DNA of 64,000 nt from Candidatus Epulonipiscium sp. (GTDB lineage Bacteria; Bacillota_A; Clostridia; Lachnospirales; Cellulosilyticaceae): NCBI GenBank assembly GCA_012841565.1, contig DUUM01000299.1, forward strand, positions 59,794-123,793, given 5' to 3'. A program made the translations under genes and the position numbers. Shown in pieces: positions 25,452-35,781 of the stretch (position 1 is its first letter; each line of letters opens with the position of its first letter). A model generated the notes under the pieces. It saw only the letters and a list, made by a program, of their open reading frames with translations, was not told the DNA's origin and ran no database searches.

Positions 25452-28127
25452 TTATTTCATATCGTACCAAGTCATGCCTGTATTTAAATCCACATCTATT
25501 GGGACACTCAGCTTGGCTGCGTTTTCCATTTCGTATTTTAAAACTTTCTTTACTTCTTCTAACTCTTCTTTATGGGCCTCTATTAACAGCTCATCATGCA
25601 CAGTTAAAATAAGTTTAGATTTCATTTTATTTTGTTTGAGCACACGATCTACTTTGATCATTGCTATTTTGATTATATCTGCTGCTGTCCCTTGTATCGG
25701 CGTATTCATAGCAATACGCTCTCCAAAGCTTCTGACATTAAAATTACTTGCATTTATTTCAGGAATGGCTCTTCTTCTTTGGAAAAGTGTTTCTACATAT
25801 CCTTTTTCTTTAGCTGAAATAACGATATTATCCAGATATTCTTTAACCTTTGGATATTTTGCGAAATAGCCTTCTATATATGTTTTAGCTTCTTTTTGGG
25901 TTATTTTAAGATCGTCTGATAAGCTAAAAGCACTAATCCCATAAACAATCCCAAAGTTTACCGCTTTAGCATTATTTCTTTGAAGAGAAGTAACCTCATC
26001 AAAAGGTATATCAAAGACCTGAGAAGCTGTTAATTTATGAATATCTTGATCATGAATAAAAGCATCTATTAAGGTTGGATCTTCAGAAATATGCGCCAAT
26101 ACCCTCAGTTCAATTTGAGAGTAGTCTGCCCCTACAAAAATATAATCCTCATTGGTTGGAATAAAGACCTTTCGGATTTTACGCCCGAGTTCTAATCTAA
26201 TAGGTATATTCTGAAGATTAGGCTCCGTAGAACTAATACGCCCTGTAGCTGTAACTGTTTGATTAAAGGTAGAGTGTATCTTGCCCGTTTCTTTGTTAAT
26301 CACAGCAAATAATCCATCCACATAGGTGGATTTTAGCTTACTTAGATGTCTATATTCTAACACTCTCCCTACAATAGGATAGTCTATTTCTAACTTTTCT
26401 AGGACTTCAGCAGAGGTTGAGTACCCTGTTTTCGTCTTTTTAAGAGGGGGTATTTCTAATTTTTCAAATAATATGACCCCTAACTGCTTAGGTGAGTTAA
26501 TATTAAATTCTTCTCCTGCAAAGTCATATATTTCTTTTGTCATGATTGCAATTTTCTCTGATATCATTTTTCCGTATTCTTCAAGTTCTTTTTGTTCTAT
26601 TTTTATACCTGCTTGTTCCATATCAAACAGAACTTTTATGAGGGGCATTTCTATTTCATAAAACAATTCTTTTTGATTAAACTCTTCTAATTGTTTCTCT
26701 AATTCTATATGGGCTCTATATATAATATTAGCTCTTGCACCAATCCATGATGTCCTTTTTTCTGGCTCTAACTCAAATATAGATTTCTTTTTCTTACCTT
26801 TCCCCAGTAAAGACTCTTCACTTTCATGGGTTTCAGATATAAACATATGTCCAAGTTCATCTATATCATAAGTACTATTGGTTGGATTTAAGACATAAGC
26901 TGCAATTAATGTGTCAAATCCAAGACCTATAAGATTAGCGTTGTACTGTGTAAATATATGCATATCATCTTTCAAATTATGTCCTATTTTCTTAATCAGT
27001 TTGTTTTCTAAAACTGGTTTTAGGATTTCAATAATCTGCTTTATAGAAAAATTTTCTCCTGATTCAATCCAGTAACTTTTGTCTTCACTATAGCAAATAC
27101 TAATACCACATAATGTATCATTTTCATTAACACATAAGTATGCAAACTTTTCTATAAGGCCTAAGTCACCCACAAGAGATTTTAAGTCTGCCTCATTATC
27201 TATACGTTTATAATTAACATCACTATTTTTATTTTCAACATCTTCGTAGACATCTGCTTCATATTCCAGGCGATTTAATAGGTTCTTAAATTCTAACTCT
27301 TGAAATATAGCAACGCTTTCTGGTGATAAGACTAAGCTATATTCGAGTTGTTCTGGTACTATATCAATATCCATATCTGTCATAATCGTTACTAACATCT
27401 TACTATCTATTGCTTGCTGTTTATATGTTTCTAGATTTTCAGAAAGCTTTTTTTGCTTAATTTGAGAGATGTTTGCTAAGAGGTTTTCCATAGTTTTGTA
27501 TTCTTGAATTAATTTTAAAGCCGTTTTTTCGCCTACTCCTGGAACCCCTGGAATGTTATCTGATGTATCTCCCATTAAGCCTTTAACATCTATAAATTCT
27601 ATAGGGGTCACACCATACTTTTCCATGACATCTGCGGCGTAATATTCTTCTATTTCTGTGCCACCTTTTTTTGTTTTTGGAATTCTTATTTTTATTTTAT
27701 CTGTAGCAATTTGTAAAAGGTCCCGGTCTCCTGATAGAATGGTTGGTTCAAATCCATCTTTTTCTAGCTTCTTAGCTAAGGTTCCTAGAATATCATCCGC
27801 TTCATATCCTGCCGCTTCAAACCGGCATATATGCATTGTATCTAAAACCTTTTTAAGCAGTGGTATCTGAGGCCTAAATTCTTGCGGTGCGCCTTTACGA
27901 GTCCCCTTATATTCCGGGAATTTTTCATGTCTAAAGGTTGGTAAACTAAGATCAAATGCAATCCCTACATAATCTGGCTTTTCTTCTTCAATTGTACTAA
28001 TTAGGATGTTTATAAAACCATATACTGCATTGGTATAGTCTCCGTTCTTATTCGTTAGTAATGGAAGTCCATAAAAAGCTCTGTTAGCAATACTATGGCC
28101 ATCAACAAGTAATACTTTTTTCCCCAC
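25452..28127 (-). CDS. polA: DNA polymerase I
   Basis: This 891-residue polymerase serves Okazaki fragment maturation and repair. A 5'-3' exonuclease domain occupies about 1-290 (LLVDGHSIANRAFYG and GDTSDNIPGVPGVGEKTA), a 3'-5' exonuclease-like domain about 310-490 and a polymerase domain about 500-891 (motif A DYSQIELRVLAH, motif B RNNAKAVNFGIVYG, motif C TVHDELLIE). The proofreading domain appears inactive: the first motif lacks its DxE (FAYLCVNEND) and the third has YRAHIE in place of the Asp motif, as in Bacillus-type Pol I. The start is GTG (28127) with GAGGTG 5 nt upstream. Confidence 0.97.
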   Translation of the reverse strand: MGKKVLLVDGHSIANRAFYGLPLLTNKNGDYTNAVYGFINILISTIEEEKPDYVGIAFDLSLPTFRHEKFPEYKGTRKGAPQEFRPQIPLLKKVLDTMHICRFEAAGYEADDILGTLAKKLEKDGFEPTILSGDRDLLQIATDKIKIRIPKTKKGGTEIEEYYAADVMEKYGVTPIEFIDVKGLMGDTSDNIPGVPGVGEKTALKLIQEYKTMENLLANISQIKQKKLSENLETYKQQAIDSKMLVTIMTDMDIDIVPEQLEYSLVLSPESVAIFQELEFKNLLNRLEYEADVYEDVENKNSDVNYKRIDNEADLKSLVGDLGLIEKFAYLCVNENDTLCGISICYSEDKSYWIESGENFSIKQIIEILKPVLENKLIKKIGHNLKDDMHIFTQYNANLIGLGFDTLIAAYVLNPTNSTYDIDELGHMFISETHESEESLLGKGKKKKSIFELEPEKRTSWIGARANIIYRAHIELEKQLEEFNQKELFYEIEMPLIKVLFDMEQAGIKIEQKELEEYGKMISEKIAIMTKEIYDFAGEEFNINSPKQLGVILFEKLEIPPLKKTKTGYSTSAEVLEKLEIDYPIVGRVLEYRHLSKLKSTYVDGLFAVINKETGKIHSTFNQTVTATGRISSTEPNLQNIPIRLELGRKIRKVFIPTNEDYIFVGADYSQIELRVLAHISEDPTLIDAFIHDQDIHKLTASQVFDIPFDEVTSLQRNNAKAVNFGIVYGISAFSLSDDLKITQKEAKTYIEGYFAKYPKVKEYLDNIVISAKEKGYVETLFQRRRAIPEINASNFNVRSFGERIAMNTPIQGTAADIIKIAMIKVDRVLKQNKMKSKLILTVHDELLIEAHKEELEEVKKVLKYEMENAAKLSVPIDVDLNTGMTWYDMK

Positions 28128-28185
28128 AATGACACCTCTATTTTATAATATTTGTTTTAAATTTTTTCAACTTATATTTTTCTAC

Positions 28186-28941
28186 TTATATTTTTTCAAT
28201 ATCTTCAATAAACTTTAGTGTTTTAAATTTTTTGTCAATATAAAAAGATATGTAGGTTGACATTATTTTGTTGTATTCAAATAACACCTGTTCTGAAACA
28301 GTAAACATAAATAATTCGTCAATATGTACTGACACAATATATTGCATGGTGTGCAAAGTACCTTTTAAAATATTAAAACGATATTGGCTAGGCACAGAAC
28401 AATCGCCACACACAATACCGCCTTGAGTAATATCAAAATATACACGGGTACATTCCTCATGAGATAAGCCACATATATTGCAGCTAAAAACATTAGGCAT
28501 AAAACCTAAAAGGCACATATGTTTAAGCTCAAATATATGCCTGATTATATTAGGTTTAATTGTATCTTTACACATAGCTTGAAGTGTCCTAACCATAAGT
28601 CTTAAAACATCTGGTGAATTCAAATTTTCTTCCATGGTCACGTCTACAAATTCTAGTACATACGCACTATAGGCCAACCTTATTAAATCATTGCGCAAAT
28701 CATGAAATGCTTCTATAATATCGACTTGAATAAGCTTATAGTTTCCTTTTGTTTCTTGGATTACAAATTGCGCGTACACAAAAACCTGAGTACCACTGGC
28801 TAGCCCACGGTTATGCCGTTTAGCATACGGTGCATTGATCATGAGCTTTCCATTTAATTTTGTAAATATAGAAATAAACTTATCGCTTTCTCCAATTGTA
28901 TATTCTTTCATTACAATACCTTTTGTTTTAATTATACCCAC
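28186..28941 (-). CDS. recO: DNA repair protein RecO
   Basis: This 251-residue protein begins with an OB-fold (IIKTKGIVMKEYTIGESDKFISIFTKLNGKLMINAPYAKR) and has a helical C-terminal domain containing a four-cysteine zinc site (CNICG, then CGDC). RecO loads RecA onto SSB-coated DNA together with RecR. The start is GTG (28941), 2 bp after the stop codon of a small upstream gene, so the two are coupled. Confidence 0.95.
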   Translation of the reverse strand: MGIIKTKGIVMKEYTIGESDKFISIFTKLNGKLMINAPYAKRHNRGLASGTQVFVYAQFVIQETKGNYKLIQVDIIEAFHDLRNDLIRLAYSAYVLEFVDVTMEENLNSPDVLRLMVRTLQAMCKDTIKPNIIRHIFELKHMCLLGFMPNVFSCNICGLSHEECTRVYFDITQGGIVCGDCSVPSQYRFNILKGTLHTMQYIVSVHIDELFMFTVSEQVLFEYNKIMSTYISFYIDKKFKTLKFIEDIEKI

Positions 28942-28943
28942 AA

Positions 28944-29105
28944 CTATTTCATCCCATCTAAGCTATTTTGATTAATCTGTTCACTATTTTCTGTAGCTTG
29001 TGAATGTGTATGTTCATTATACAACTTCTCATATTCTTTCAAATCTAGATAAGTTTCTATATTCCCAGTTTCTTCAAAACATCTCCAAAATTGTTCAACA
29101 TACAT
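28944..29105 (-). CDS. YqzL-like small protein
   Basis: A 53-residue frame lies in the era-recO interval, starting at an ATG 7 nt after AGGGGG. The sequence begins MYVEQFWRCFEETGNIETYL and continues DLKEYEKLYNEH. The pattern (aromatic, FEETGNIETYL) and the position between era and recO match the YqzL family of Bacillus and Clostridia, whose function is unknown. It ends 2 bp before the recO GTG start. Confidence 0.8.
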   Translation of the reverse strand: MYVEQFWRCFEETGNIETYLDLKEYEKLYNEHTHSQATENSEQINQNSLDGMK

Positions 29106-29224
29106 TTCAATACCCCCTAACAGTTTTTTATACTATTAGATTGCTCAAAATTTTTTTCATTATTCTACTAAAAATATACCATTTTTATATACCTTGACAA
29201 ATGTTTATTTACATATAATCTATC

Positions 29225-30133
29225 TTAGTCTATATTTTTAGCATTATAACCAAAGTTCTTTAATAAATAATCACTATCTCTCCAATTTTTCTTAACTTTA
29301 ACCCACAGCTGCAGATATACTTTAGAGCCTAATAAACGCTCAATATCATATCTTGCTTTGGTACCAATTTCTTTCAGTTTTGCACCTTGTTTGCCGATAA
29401 TAATCCCTTTATGTGAGTCTCTTTCACATACGATTGTTGCATCAATATCAATGATGTCTGAGTCTTCTCGTTTTTTCATTCCATCAATTTCAACTGCAAT
29501 ACCATGAGGGATTTCTTTATCAAGCATATAAAGTGCTTTTTCCCTAATAAGCTCTGCCACAAGTTGACGCTCTGGCTGATCCGTTATCATATCATCTGGG
29601 AAATATTGTGGTCCTTCTGGTAACCTCTCTTTAATCAGTTCCATAAGGCGTTCTATATTAGTTCCCTCAAAGGCTGAAATAGGAATAATTTCATCAAAGG
29701 TGTGTAGATCTTTGTACCTATCTATTAGGGTTCCTACTTCTTCTCTTGAAATTGAATCAATCTTATTGATAACTAATATAGTAGGTGTTGAAATATGTTT
29801 TAAGTTCTCGATAATCTGAGAATCTCCAGTACCAACTCTGTCACTAGGTTCTATTAAAAATAAGATAACATCCACTTCCCCTAGTGTTCTTTTTGCTGTT
29901 TTAACCATATATTCACCTAGCTTGTTTTTTGGCTTATGAATACCTGGTGTATCTATAAAAACGGCTTGAAAATCATCTTGTGTTAAAACACTTTGAATAC
30001 GGTTTCTAGTAGTTTGAGGTTTGTTCGATGTAATGGCAATCTTTTCCCCTACAAAACGATTCATGAGCGTTGACTTACCGACGTTGGTTCTTCCAATTAA
30101 TGTGATGAACCCCGAGCGAAATGGTTTTTCCAA
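29225..30133 (-). CDS. era: GTPase Era
   Basis: This 302-residue GTPase assists 16S rRNA maturation and 30S assembly. G1 is GRTNVGKS (14-21), G3 is DTPG, G4 is NKID and a C-terminal KH domain carries GIIIGKQGAKLKEIG. The start is TTG (30133), 8 nt after AGGAGG; no better ATG exists. It lies in the conserved ybeY-dgkA-cdd-era-recO cluster. Confidence 0.97.
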   Translation of the reverse strand: MEKPFRSGFITLIGRTNVGKSTLMNRFVGEKIAITSNKPQTTRNRIQSVLTQDDFQAVFIDTPGIHKPKNKLGEYMVKTAKRTLGEVDVILFLIEPSDRVGTGDSQIIENLKHISTPTILVINKIDSISREEVGTLIDRYKDLHTFDEIIPISAFEGTNIERLMELIKERLPEGPQYFPDDMITDQPERQLVAELIREKALYMLDKEIPHGIAVEIDGMKKREDSDIIDIDATIVCERDSHKGIIIGKQGAKLKEIGTKARYDIERLLGSKVYLQLWVKVKKNWRDSDYLLKNFGYNAKNID

Positions 30134-30171
30134 TATATTTTCCTCCTGATTATTATTACTTTATATTATTG

Positions 30172-30564
30172 TTATTTAAGATCTTTTCCAGTAAATGAAT
30201 GTGGTAAAATTTCATCTAGTGTATATACCTTGTATTCATCTTCTTTATTTGAAAAAATTAATTTTCCTTCTGGCATAAGTTCTGCTATAACTTGCCTACA
30301 TATCCCACATGGATATGTAAAGTCTCCTGAACTCCCAACCACTGCTATGGCTTCAAATTCTGTTGTGCCATCTGCAATGGCACTAAATAAGGCAGTGCGC
30401 TCAGCGCAGTTGGTTGCGCCGTAGGATGCGTTTTCAACATTACATCCCCTATATATGGTGCCATCCTTAGCTAATAAGGCAGCCCCCACTGAAAAATGTG
30501 AGTAGGGAGCATATGCATTTCCCATTGCAAGTCTAGCTTCTTTAATTAAATTTAAATAATCCAT
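30172..30564 (-). CDS. cdd: Cytidine deaminase
   Basis: This 130-residue tetrameric-type enzyme converts cytidine and deoxycytidine to uridine forms for salvage. The catalytic zinc site is NCAERTA (Cys53, Glu55) plus PCGICRQ (Cys86, Cys89), and the nucleoside-binding segment is FSVGAALLAKDG, then NVENASYG. It is placed between dgkA and era, as in Bacillus. Together with udk at 57.6 kb it gives pyrimidine salvage capacity. Confidence 0.97.
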   Translation of the reverse strand: MDYLNLIKEARLAMGNAYAPYSHFSVGAALLAKDGTIYRGCNVENASYGATNCAERTALFSAIADGTTEFEAIAVVGSSGDFTYPCGICRQVIAELMPEGKLIFSNKEDEYKVYTLDEILPHSFTGKDLK

Positions 30565-30608
30565 AATTTCACTCCTTCCAGTATCATCTAAACCATTATA
30601 ACATTAAA

Positions 30609-30983
30609 TCATTTAATAAGATTAATTATTTTTGGAAGTATGACAATACTGCCTATCACAATTGAACCTAGGGAAGCCATTAAGACCGCACCTGCTGCAA
30701 TATCCTTTGCATCTTTGGCTAAAGGATGATATTTGCCTTGGCAAATCATATCGATTGTAATTTCAATCGCTGTATTAACCATCTCCGTTGCAAGGACAAT
30801 CACGCTAGTTAGGATAATGATAACCCAGTCCACACTAGAAAACTTCAAAAGGAATCCCAGGATGATTAGCAGTCCCATTATACCCAGTTGCATTTTTATA
30901 TTTCGCTCCGACCCTATAGTGATCCTAATACCCCTTAATGCATTAACGACACTACTCGCAAATGATTGGTTTTTGAATTTCAT
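30609..30983 (-). CDS. dgkA: Diacylglycerol/undecaprenol kinase family membrane protein
   Basis: This 124-residue integral membrane protein has three helices and the conserved ATEMVNTAIEITIDMI segment of the DgkA family. In Firmicutes this member mainly phosphorylates undecaprenol to recycle the peptidoglycan carrier lipid. Its ATG overlaps the ybeY stop codon by 4 bp, as is usual in this cluster. Confidence 0.93.
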   Translation of the reverse strand: MKFKNQSFASSVVNALRGIRITIGSERNIKMQLGIMGLLIILGFLLKFSSVDWVIIILTSVIVLATEMVNTAIEITIDMICQGKYHPLAKDAKDIAAGAVLMASLGSIVIGSIVILPKIINLIK

Positions 30984-31465
30984 CTGACTAGTCCCAACTT
31001 TCCTAGCACCTTCTCTTGTTTATGAATCATCTCTTGTTCTTCCTCTTCGCTCACGTGATCATATCCTAGCAAATGAAACATACTATGGGCAACTAAAAAA
31101 CCAAGCTCCCTTTCTAAGGAATGATTATACTCCGCAGCCTGCTCTATTAAGCGATCTACCGAAATAACAATATCACCTAATATAATATCTTCTCCTGGCA
31201 AATTACCATAGTCATTAGACTCCAATTCGATACTCGTCCAATCTATTTGAGGAAAGGAAATAACATCTGTTACCCTGTCTATCCCTCTATGCTCAGCGTT
31301 TATTTGTTTAATTTCATTATTATCGGTCAGTGTCACACTTACCTCTACCTCTAGTGAAAACCCTTCTTCCTCTATAGAAGTTTTAATCACACTTTCTATA
31401 ATCTCTAATCTATTTGGACTTTTTGTTAACCAATCATTCATATCATCTATTAGTATATTCATCAT
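30980..31465 (-). CDS. ybeY: Endoribonuclease YbeY
   Basis: This 161-residue metal-dependent RNase takes part in 16S rRNA 3'-end maturation and ribosome quality control. The zinc motif HxxxHxxxxxH is seen as HSMFHLLGYDH, preceded by the family segment GDIVISVDRLIEQA. The ATG follows the pgpH stop codon directly. Confidence 0.96.
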   Translation of the reverse strand: MMNILIDDMNDWLTKSPNRLEIIESVIKTSIEEEGFSLEVEVSVTLTDNNEIKQINAEHRGIDRVTDVISFPQIDWTSIELESNDYGNLPGEDIILGDIVISVDRLIEQAAEYNHSLERELGFLVAHSMFHLLGYDHVSEEEEQEMIHKQEKVLGKLGLVR

Positions 31466-33496
31466 TTACACCTCTTTTTTTGTTGGGTAAGTAATTCTCT
31501 CATGATACATTCCTACTAAGAGTCTGCTAAAAGCTCCTATTATTCTTTCTATATCCCGCAGCATAAGCTCACTCTCATCTAACTGCCCTTCTTCTAATTT
31601 TCCCTTTACTATTTTAGAGACAATTGCTTCAATATTTTCTTCGTCATTTTTAAGTGGCATCATAGAACGTACCGTTGCCTCTACTACATCTGCCAGCATG
31701 ACAATTGCCGCCTCTTTCGTTTGTGGCTTTGGACCTTTATATTGATAGTCTTCTATATTTACTGCTTCATCCGTTTCTAAGTTGCTTGCCTTGACATAAA
31801 AATACTGGGCTACACCGGTTCCATGGTGCTGGGCTATAATATCCCTTACACATTTGGGTAACTTATATTGGTCCGCTAGTTCAACCCCACGGTTAACGTG
31901 ACTAATTATAATCTGAGCGCTTAAATCCGGCTCTAAAACATCATGGGGGTTGTCCCCAATTTGGTTTTCTTTATAATAATTAACATACCCTAGTTTACCA
32001 ATGTCATGGTAATACCCACCTACCCTAGCAAGAAGTGAATTAGCCCCGACTTCATTGGCTGCTGTTTCTGCTAAATTAGCCACAAGCAAACTATGGTAGT
32101 AGGTACCTGTTGCCTCTAATAGTAATCTTTTTAAGGGCTCTTGATCTGGATTGGTCAGTTCTAACAACTTAATAGGTGTTACAATATCAAACACAATTTC
32201 CCAAAACGGCAAACTGCCAACAACAACAATCAGCATTAAAATCCCCATTAAAAAGGCTCCTCCGCCTTCTACTATAAGTTCTACTCCCGCTGTTCCTTGT
32301 ATGAATAATCTTAGTCCTACTATGACGGAAAGATTAATCATTCCCACATAAGCGGCTATGGATAAGGTTTTACTTCTTTGTTTTATATTTGCCACGCTCA
32401 GTGAGCCAATGATACCTGTAATTGTGAAGTATAAAACGTAAGCTATATCCCCCTTATAGATCAAGCTTCCTATAACAACCAAGATCATATTTAGGACAAT
32501 CCCAATGTCAGTGTTAATTAAAATAGCAACTAACATAGGAATAATGCTCATTGGTATGTAAATAAATGAAATCCCCCCAAAAACCCTTAGTGTCAATAAT
32601 GAAATCACATACAATACAAACACTAATGTTTTTTCTTTGCTATTTAATTTTATTGTACTTTTTTTCTTTAGCATATATCCAAAAAACATGCCAGCTATTA
32701 AGAAAACGATAATCATTGCGCCTATATATCTTTTAACACTGCTAGCAACTTCCTCTTTCATAAATCCTGCTTCTTTTAAAAGTTCATAGGTTTCTTCCGT
32801 AATTCTAGTGCCTTGCTCAATGATCTTTTCACCTGTTAAAACCATCACCGGTTCCACTTTATCCACTGTTTCTTGAATCAGCGCTTCTGTTGCTTTAGTA
32901 TCAACTATCATATTAGGCCGCATGACAAGAGTGGTTATTTCTACACCTATTTTAACTTGATCTGGATTTAAACTTGTTTTTTTAAATAAATCTTCAATTT
33001 TAATATGCATTTTACTTTCTGTTTCTGGCGTTACCCCTTCTTTATAAACCGTCTCAATGACATCTATTATTTGAGCTTTAAGAATGACTCTTGCATTGCT
33101 GGGCAATCCTAGTAAAAAAACATATTGTTCTTCATAAAGCGGTATGGTTGATCTGCTTTGTAAAATCTCAATAACATCAGTTTCGTACTGATCATCTTCG
33201 TCTTTTTGAATGGCTTGAATATAATCAAAAAGAAGTTCAACTGATTTTTTAACTTCTTCCTCCACTTTCAAATCTGCTACGTATTGCGATTCTAATGATT
33301 TTGCTATTTGATCTTTTTTATATTCTGTAGCAACCTTATTCTTTATTTCTCTAGGCGCATACTCTGTTTTTGGTGCAACTTGTCCAATTTCTACATGATA
33401 AGTCTCTCGTACAAATCTTCCTGTAACAATAATCGCAAAGGATATGATAACTGCACCAAGAAGCAGCAGTAGACTTAGTCTGCGTTGTTTTCTCAT
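31466..33496 (-). CDS. pgpH: PgpH-type 7TM-HD cyclic-di-AMP phosphodiesterase
   Basis: This 676-residue membrane protein has an N-terminal helix, an extracellular 7TMR-HDED domain (about 40-260), seven membrane helices (about 260-460) and a cytosolic HD domain with YYHDIGKLGYVNYYKENQ and a later AQHHGTG. PgpH family members hydrolyse c-di-AMP and have been linked to cold and osmotic control. It lies between phoH and ybeY, the standard arrangement. The ATG is behind AGGGGG. Confidence 0.93.
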   Translation of the reverse strand: MRKQRRLSLLLLLGAVIISFAIIVTGRFVRETYHVEIGQVAPKTEYAPREIKNKVATEYKKDQIAKSLESQYVADLKVEEEVKKSVELLFDYIQAIQKDEDDQYETDVIEILQSRSTIPLYEEQYVFLLGLPSNARVILKAQIIDVIETVYKEGVTPETESKMHIKIEDLFKKTSLNPDQVKIGVEITTLVMRPNMIVDTKATEALIQETVDKVEPVMVLTGEKIIEQGTRITEETYELLKEAGFMKEEVASSVKRYIGAMIIVFLIAGMFFGYMLKKKSTIKLNSKEKTLVFVLYVISLLTLRVFGGISFIYIPMSIIPMLVAILINTDIGIVLNMILVVIGSLIYKGDIAYVLYFTITGIIGSLSVANIKQRSKTLSIAAYVGMINLSVIVGLRLFIQGTAGVELIVEGGGAFLMGILMLIVVVGSLPFWEIVFDIVTPIKLLELTNPDQEPLKRLLLEATGTYYHSLLVANLAETAANEVGANSLLARVGGYYHDIGKLGYVNYYKENQIGDNPHDVLEPDLSAQIIISHVNRGVELADQYKLPKCVRDIIAQHHGTGVAQYFYVKASNLETDEAVNIEDYQYKGPKPQTKEAAIVMLADVVEATVRSMMPLKNDEENIEAIVSKIVKGKLEEGQLDESELMLRDIERIIGAFSRLLVGMYHERITYPTKKEV

Positions 33497-33517
33497 TTGT
33501 AATTCCCCCTTAAATGC

Positions 33518-33546
33518 AAAACTCCGCTCTAGGGATCCTAAAGCGG
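33518..33546 (-). terminator. Weak terminator or attenuator hairpin between phoH and pgpH
   Basis: On the minus strand CCGCTTTAGG and CCTAGAGCGG pair around a short loop, followed by AGTTTTGC. The short T-run suggests partial termination within the operon. Confidence 0.45.
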
Positions 33547-33555
33547 TTAGGTAGT

Positions 33556-34515
33556 TTAGTTGCGGTGTTCTTTTTCCTCATATGCATCTACAATCCTTTG
33601 CACAAGTGGGTGCCTAACCACATCTTGCCGCGTTAAATTGGCAAATTCTATTCCTTCAATGTCATTTAAAATATCCTTGACTTCTATTAAGCCTGATTTC
33701 TCATGAGGTAATAAATCTATTTGTGTTATATCGCCGGTTATGACAGCCTTAGAACCCATTCCTATACGTGTTAAAAACATTTTCATCTGCTGAGGCGTTG
33801 TGTTTTGGGCCTCATCAAGAACGATAAACGCATTGCTTAGAGTCCTCCCTCTCATATAAGCCAGAGGTGCTACTTCAATCAGGCCTCTTTCAAGGTTTTT
33901 CTCAAAGGCATCAGCCCCCATAATTTCATACAGCGCGTCATATAGCGGACGCAAGTAAGGATCAACTTTACTTTGTAAATCCCCTGGGAGAAACCCTAGT
34001 TTTTCTCCTGCTTCAATAGCAGGCCTTGTCAATATAATACGTTGTACTTGGTTCTTTTTAAAAGCTGTGATCGCCATTGCCATTGCTAGGTAGGTCTTCC
34101 CTGTCCCCGCTGGGCCTATTCCAAAAACAATGGTGTTTTTTCTTATTTTGTCCACGTATTGTTTTTGCCCTAGTGTTCTAGATTTTATAGGTTTACCTAT
34201 GTTCGTAAGACATATAAAGTCATTGTTTACTTCTTCATACTCTTCTTCAGACCCATTGGTTACCAACGAAATGATGTAATCCACATTTTGAGCTGTAATG
34301 CTTTCATTTTTTTGGGCTATTTTAAGTAGCTCCCCTATAACTTTTTGTGCTTTGTTGACTGATTTTTCATCACCTATCATCTTTACTTCATTACCTCTTG
34401 GGACTACCTGTATATTAAAAGCTTTTTCTATTTTTGTCATGTTCATATCTAGTTGCCCAAATATATTGGCAATATGGTTTGTTGGGATATTAATGCTCTG
34501 ATGATTCTGTGTCAT
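33556..34515 (-). CDS. phoH: PhoH-family ATPase
   Basis: This 319-residue protein has a small N-terminal KH-like segment, Walker A GPAGTGKT (134-141) and Walker B VLDEAQNTTP, with the family motif RPAIEAGEKLGFLPGD. PhoH-type (YbeZ-like) ATPases cooperate with YbeY, which is encoded just downstream, and are linked to RNA metabolism. The ATG follows GGGAGG. Confidence 0.96.
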   Translation of the reverse strand: MTQNHQSINIPTNHIANIFGQLDMNMTKIEKAFNIQVVPRGNEVKMIGDEKSVNKAQKVIGELLKIAQKNESITAQNVDYIISLVTNGSEEEYEEVNNDFICLTNIGKPIKSRTLGQKQYVDKIRKNTIVFGIGPAGTGKTYLAMAMAITAFKKNQVQRIILTRPAIEAGEKLGFLPGDLQSKVDPYLRPLYDALYEIMGADAFEKNLERGLIEVAPLAYMRGRTLSNAFIVLDEAQNTTPQQMKMFLTRIGMGSKAVITGDITQIDLLPHEKSGLIEVKDILNDIEGIEFANLTRQDVVRHPLVQRIVDAYEEKEHRN

Positions 34516-34535
34516 GACTTTATTCCTCCCATCAT

Positions 34536-35729
34536 CTATTGAACTTTTGATTCTTTGCCTAGTTCCTCTTTTACAATAGCTTGAAGTCTTCCAATCATTA
34601 TACCATCTTTTTTAGCAAATCTAACCTCTTGTTTTATAACTTCCCCTTTTTCATGGATTTTTTGGGTTAGTAAGTCGTAAAGCATCACTATAAGGGTATC
34701 TTGTGCAACTTCATCGGATATTATTTGAGGTTTGGCTACATATTCTATATATTCTTCCCATGTTATGTAAAAAGGAAGTGGAAATTTAGAAGTCACTTGC
34801 AATTGCTTACTGTTGACGACGTAATCATAATCCACAAGTTCAATCTTTGGGCTATATAAGTTTATTTTTTTATCCATCATTTTAAGACCATATTTTTTCT
34901 TAACGACCCCTGTATATATTTTTTCTACTTTTTTCAATGGTAATTGTGTTTGAAGGGTATAATGGGTTTGGGCTATTATATCTGCAGATGCACGGGTATA
35001 TCCTACCTGAGCTTCCTCCCCTTCCCACGCTTCAGTAAGTGGTATTTGCCCACTGACTAAGACATCACCTTTTCGTACTGTATCCCCCTTTTTAACTTTC
35101 GGAGTCCCCTTGCGCGTTATAATCTCAAGTATGAGTGCATCGGAGTTAGCAATAATATCTGAAGGGCTACTATAATCAACTAGTTTAGGTTCGGGCACCG
35201 TCTCTGTAATTTCAACAATAAGCTTTGTGCCCTCAAAAGAAATCCCTGTCCAAAGAATGCCCGGAAAATTATTTAATAAAACTTCTTCCGCATTTCTAAG
35301 ATTCATTTTATGCTTTAGTGCGCCAACTTTGTAACCACTTTGTGATAATTTCTCCACAACTTCTTGAGCCACAATTTTCTCATTACCTTCTATTTCTACT
35401 AGCCATACAAAAGAAGCCATGGTGTATATTAATAAGATAAAAATAAAAATTCCTACGGGTATCATTTTCCTTTTTCTGTATCTATAGCGAATAAACGGGA
35501 GCCCTGTCTTGCTTTTTATTTTCATTCGGCACCCTGTTTTTCTTGCGCACGGTTTTAACATTTTATATCCTTGGGCACCCACTTTCATTCTGAGTTTATT
35601 GCCCTGCCTTTCAACATCCCAGATATAAACATCCCTATGTACGGCTAGGTTTAAAAATCTTTCTACGGAAAATCCAACCACTTCTATCATAACATAGCCT
35701 CGTAAATAATTCCATATTGATATCAGCAA
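34536..35729 (-). CDS. yqfD: Sporulation protein YqfD
   Basis: This 397-residue protein has the YqfD pattern: an N-terminal soluble part, a membrane segment at about 92-110 (VGIFIFILLIYTMASFVWLV), then a large extracytoplasmic region beginning VEIEGNEKI with SWEGTKLIVEI-like strands. In Bacillus yqfD is expressed in the mother cell and needed for sporulation. The start is a TTG (35729) 6 nt after AGGAGG. It follows yqfC, as in spore formers generally. Confidence 0.92.
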   Translation of the reverse strand: MLISIWNYLRGYVMIEVVGFSVERFLNLAVHRDVYIWDVERQGNKLRMKVGAQGYKMLKPCARKTGCRMKIKSKTGLPFIRYRYRKRKMIPVGIFIFILLIYTMASFVWLVEIEGNEKIVAQEVVEKLSQSGYKVGALKHKMNLRNAEEVLLNNFPGILWTGISFEGTKLIVEITETVPEPKLVDYSSPSDIIANSDALILEIITRKGTPKVKKGDTVRKGDVLVSGQIPLTEAWEGEEAQVGYTRASADIIAQTHYTLQTQLPLKKVEKIYTGVVKKKYGLKMMDKKINLYSPKIELVDYDYVVNSKQLQVTSKFPLPFYITWEEYIEYVAKPQIISDEVAQDTLIVMLYDLLTQKIHEKGEVIKQEVRFAKKDGIMIGRLQAIVKEELGKESKVQ

Positions 35730-35781
35730 ACCCTTCCTCCTTTATGGCTTTTTGTTCCTCTCTTTTTATTCCTACTTTTTC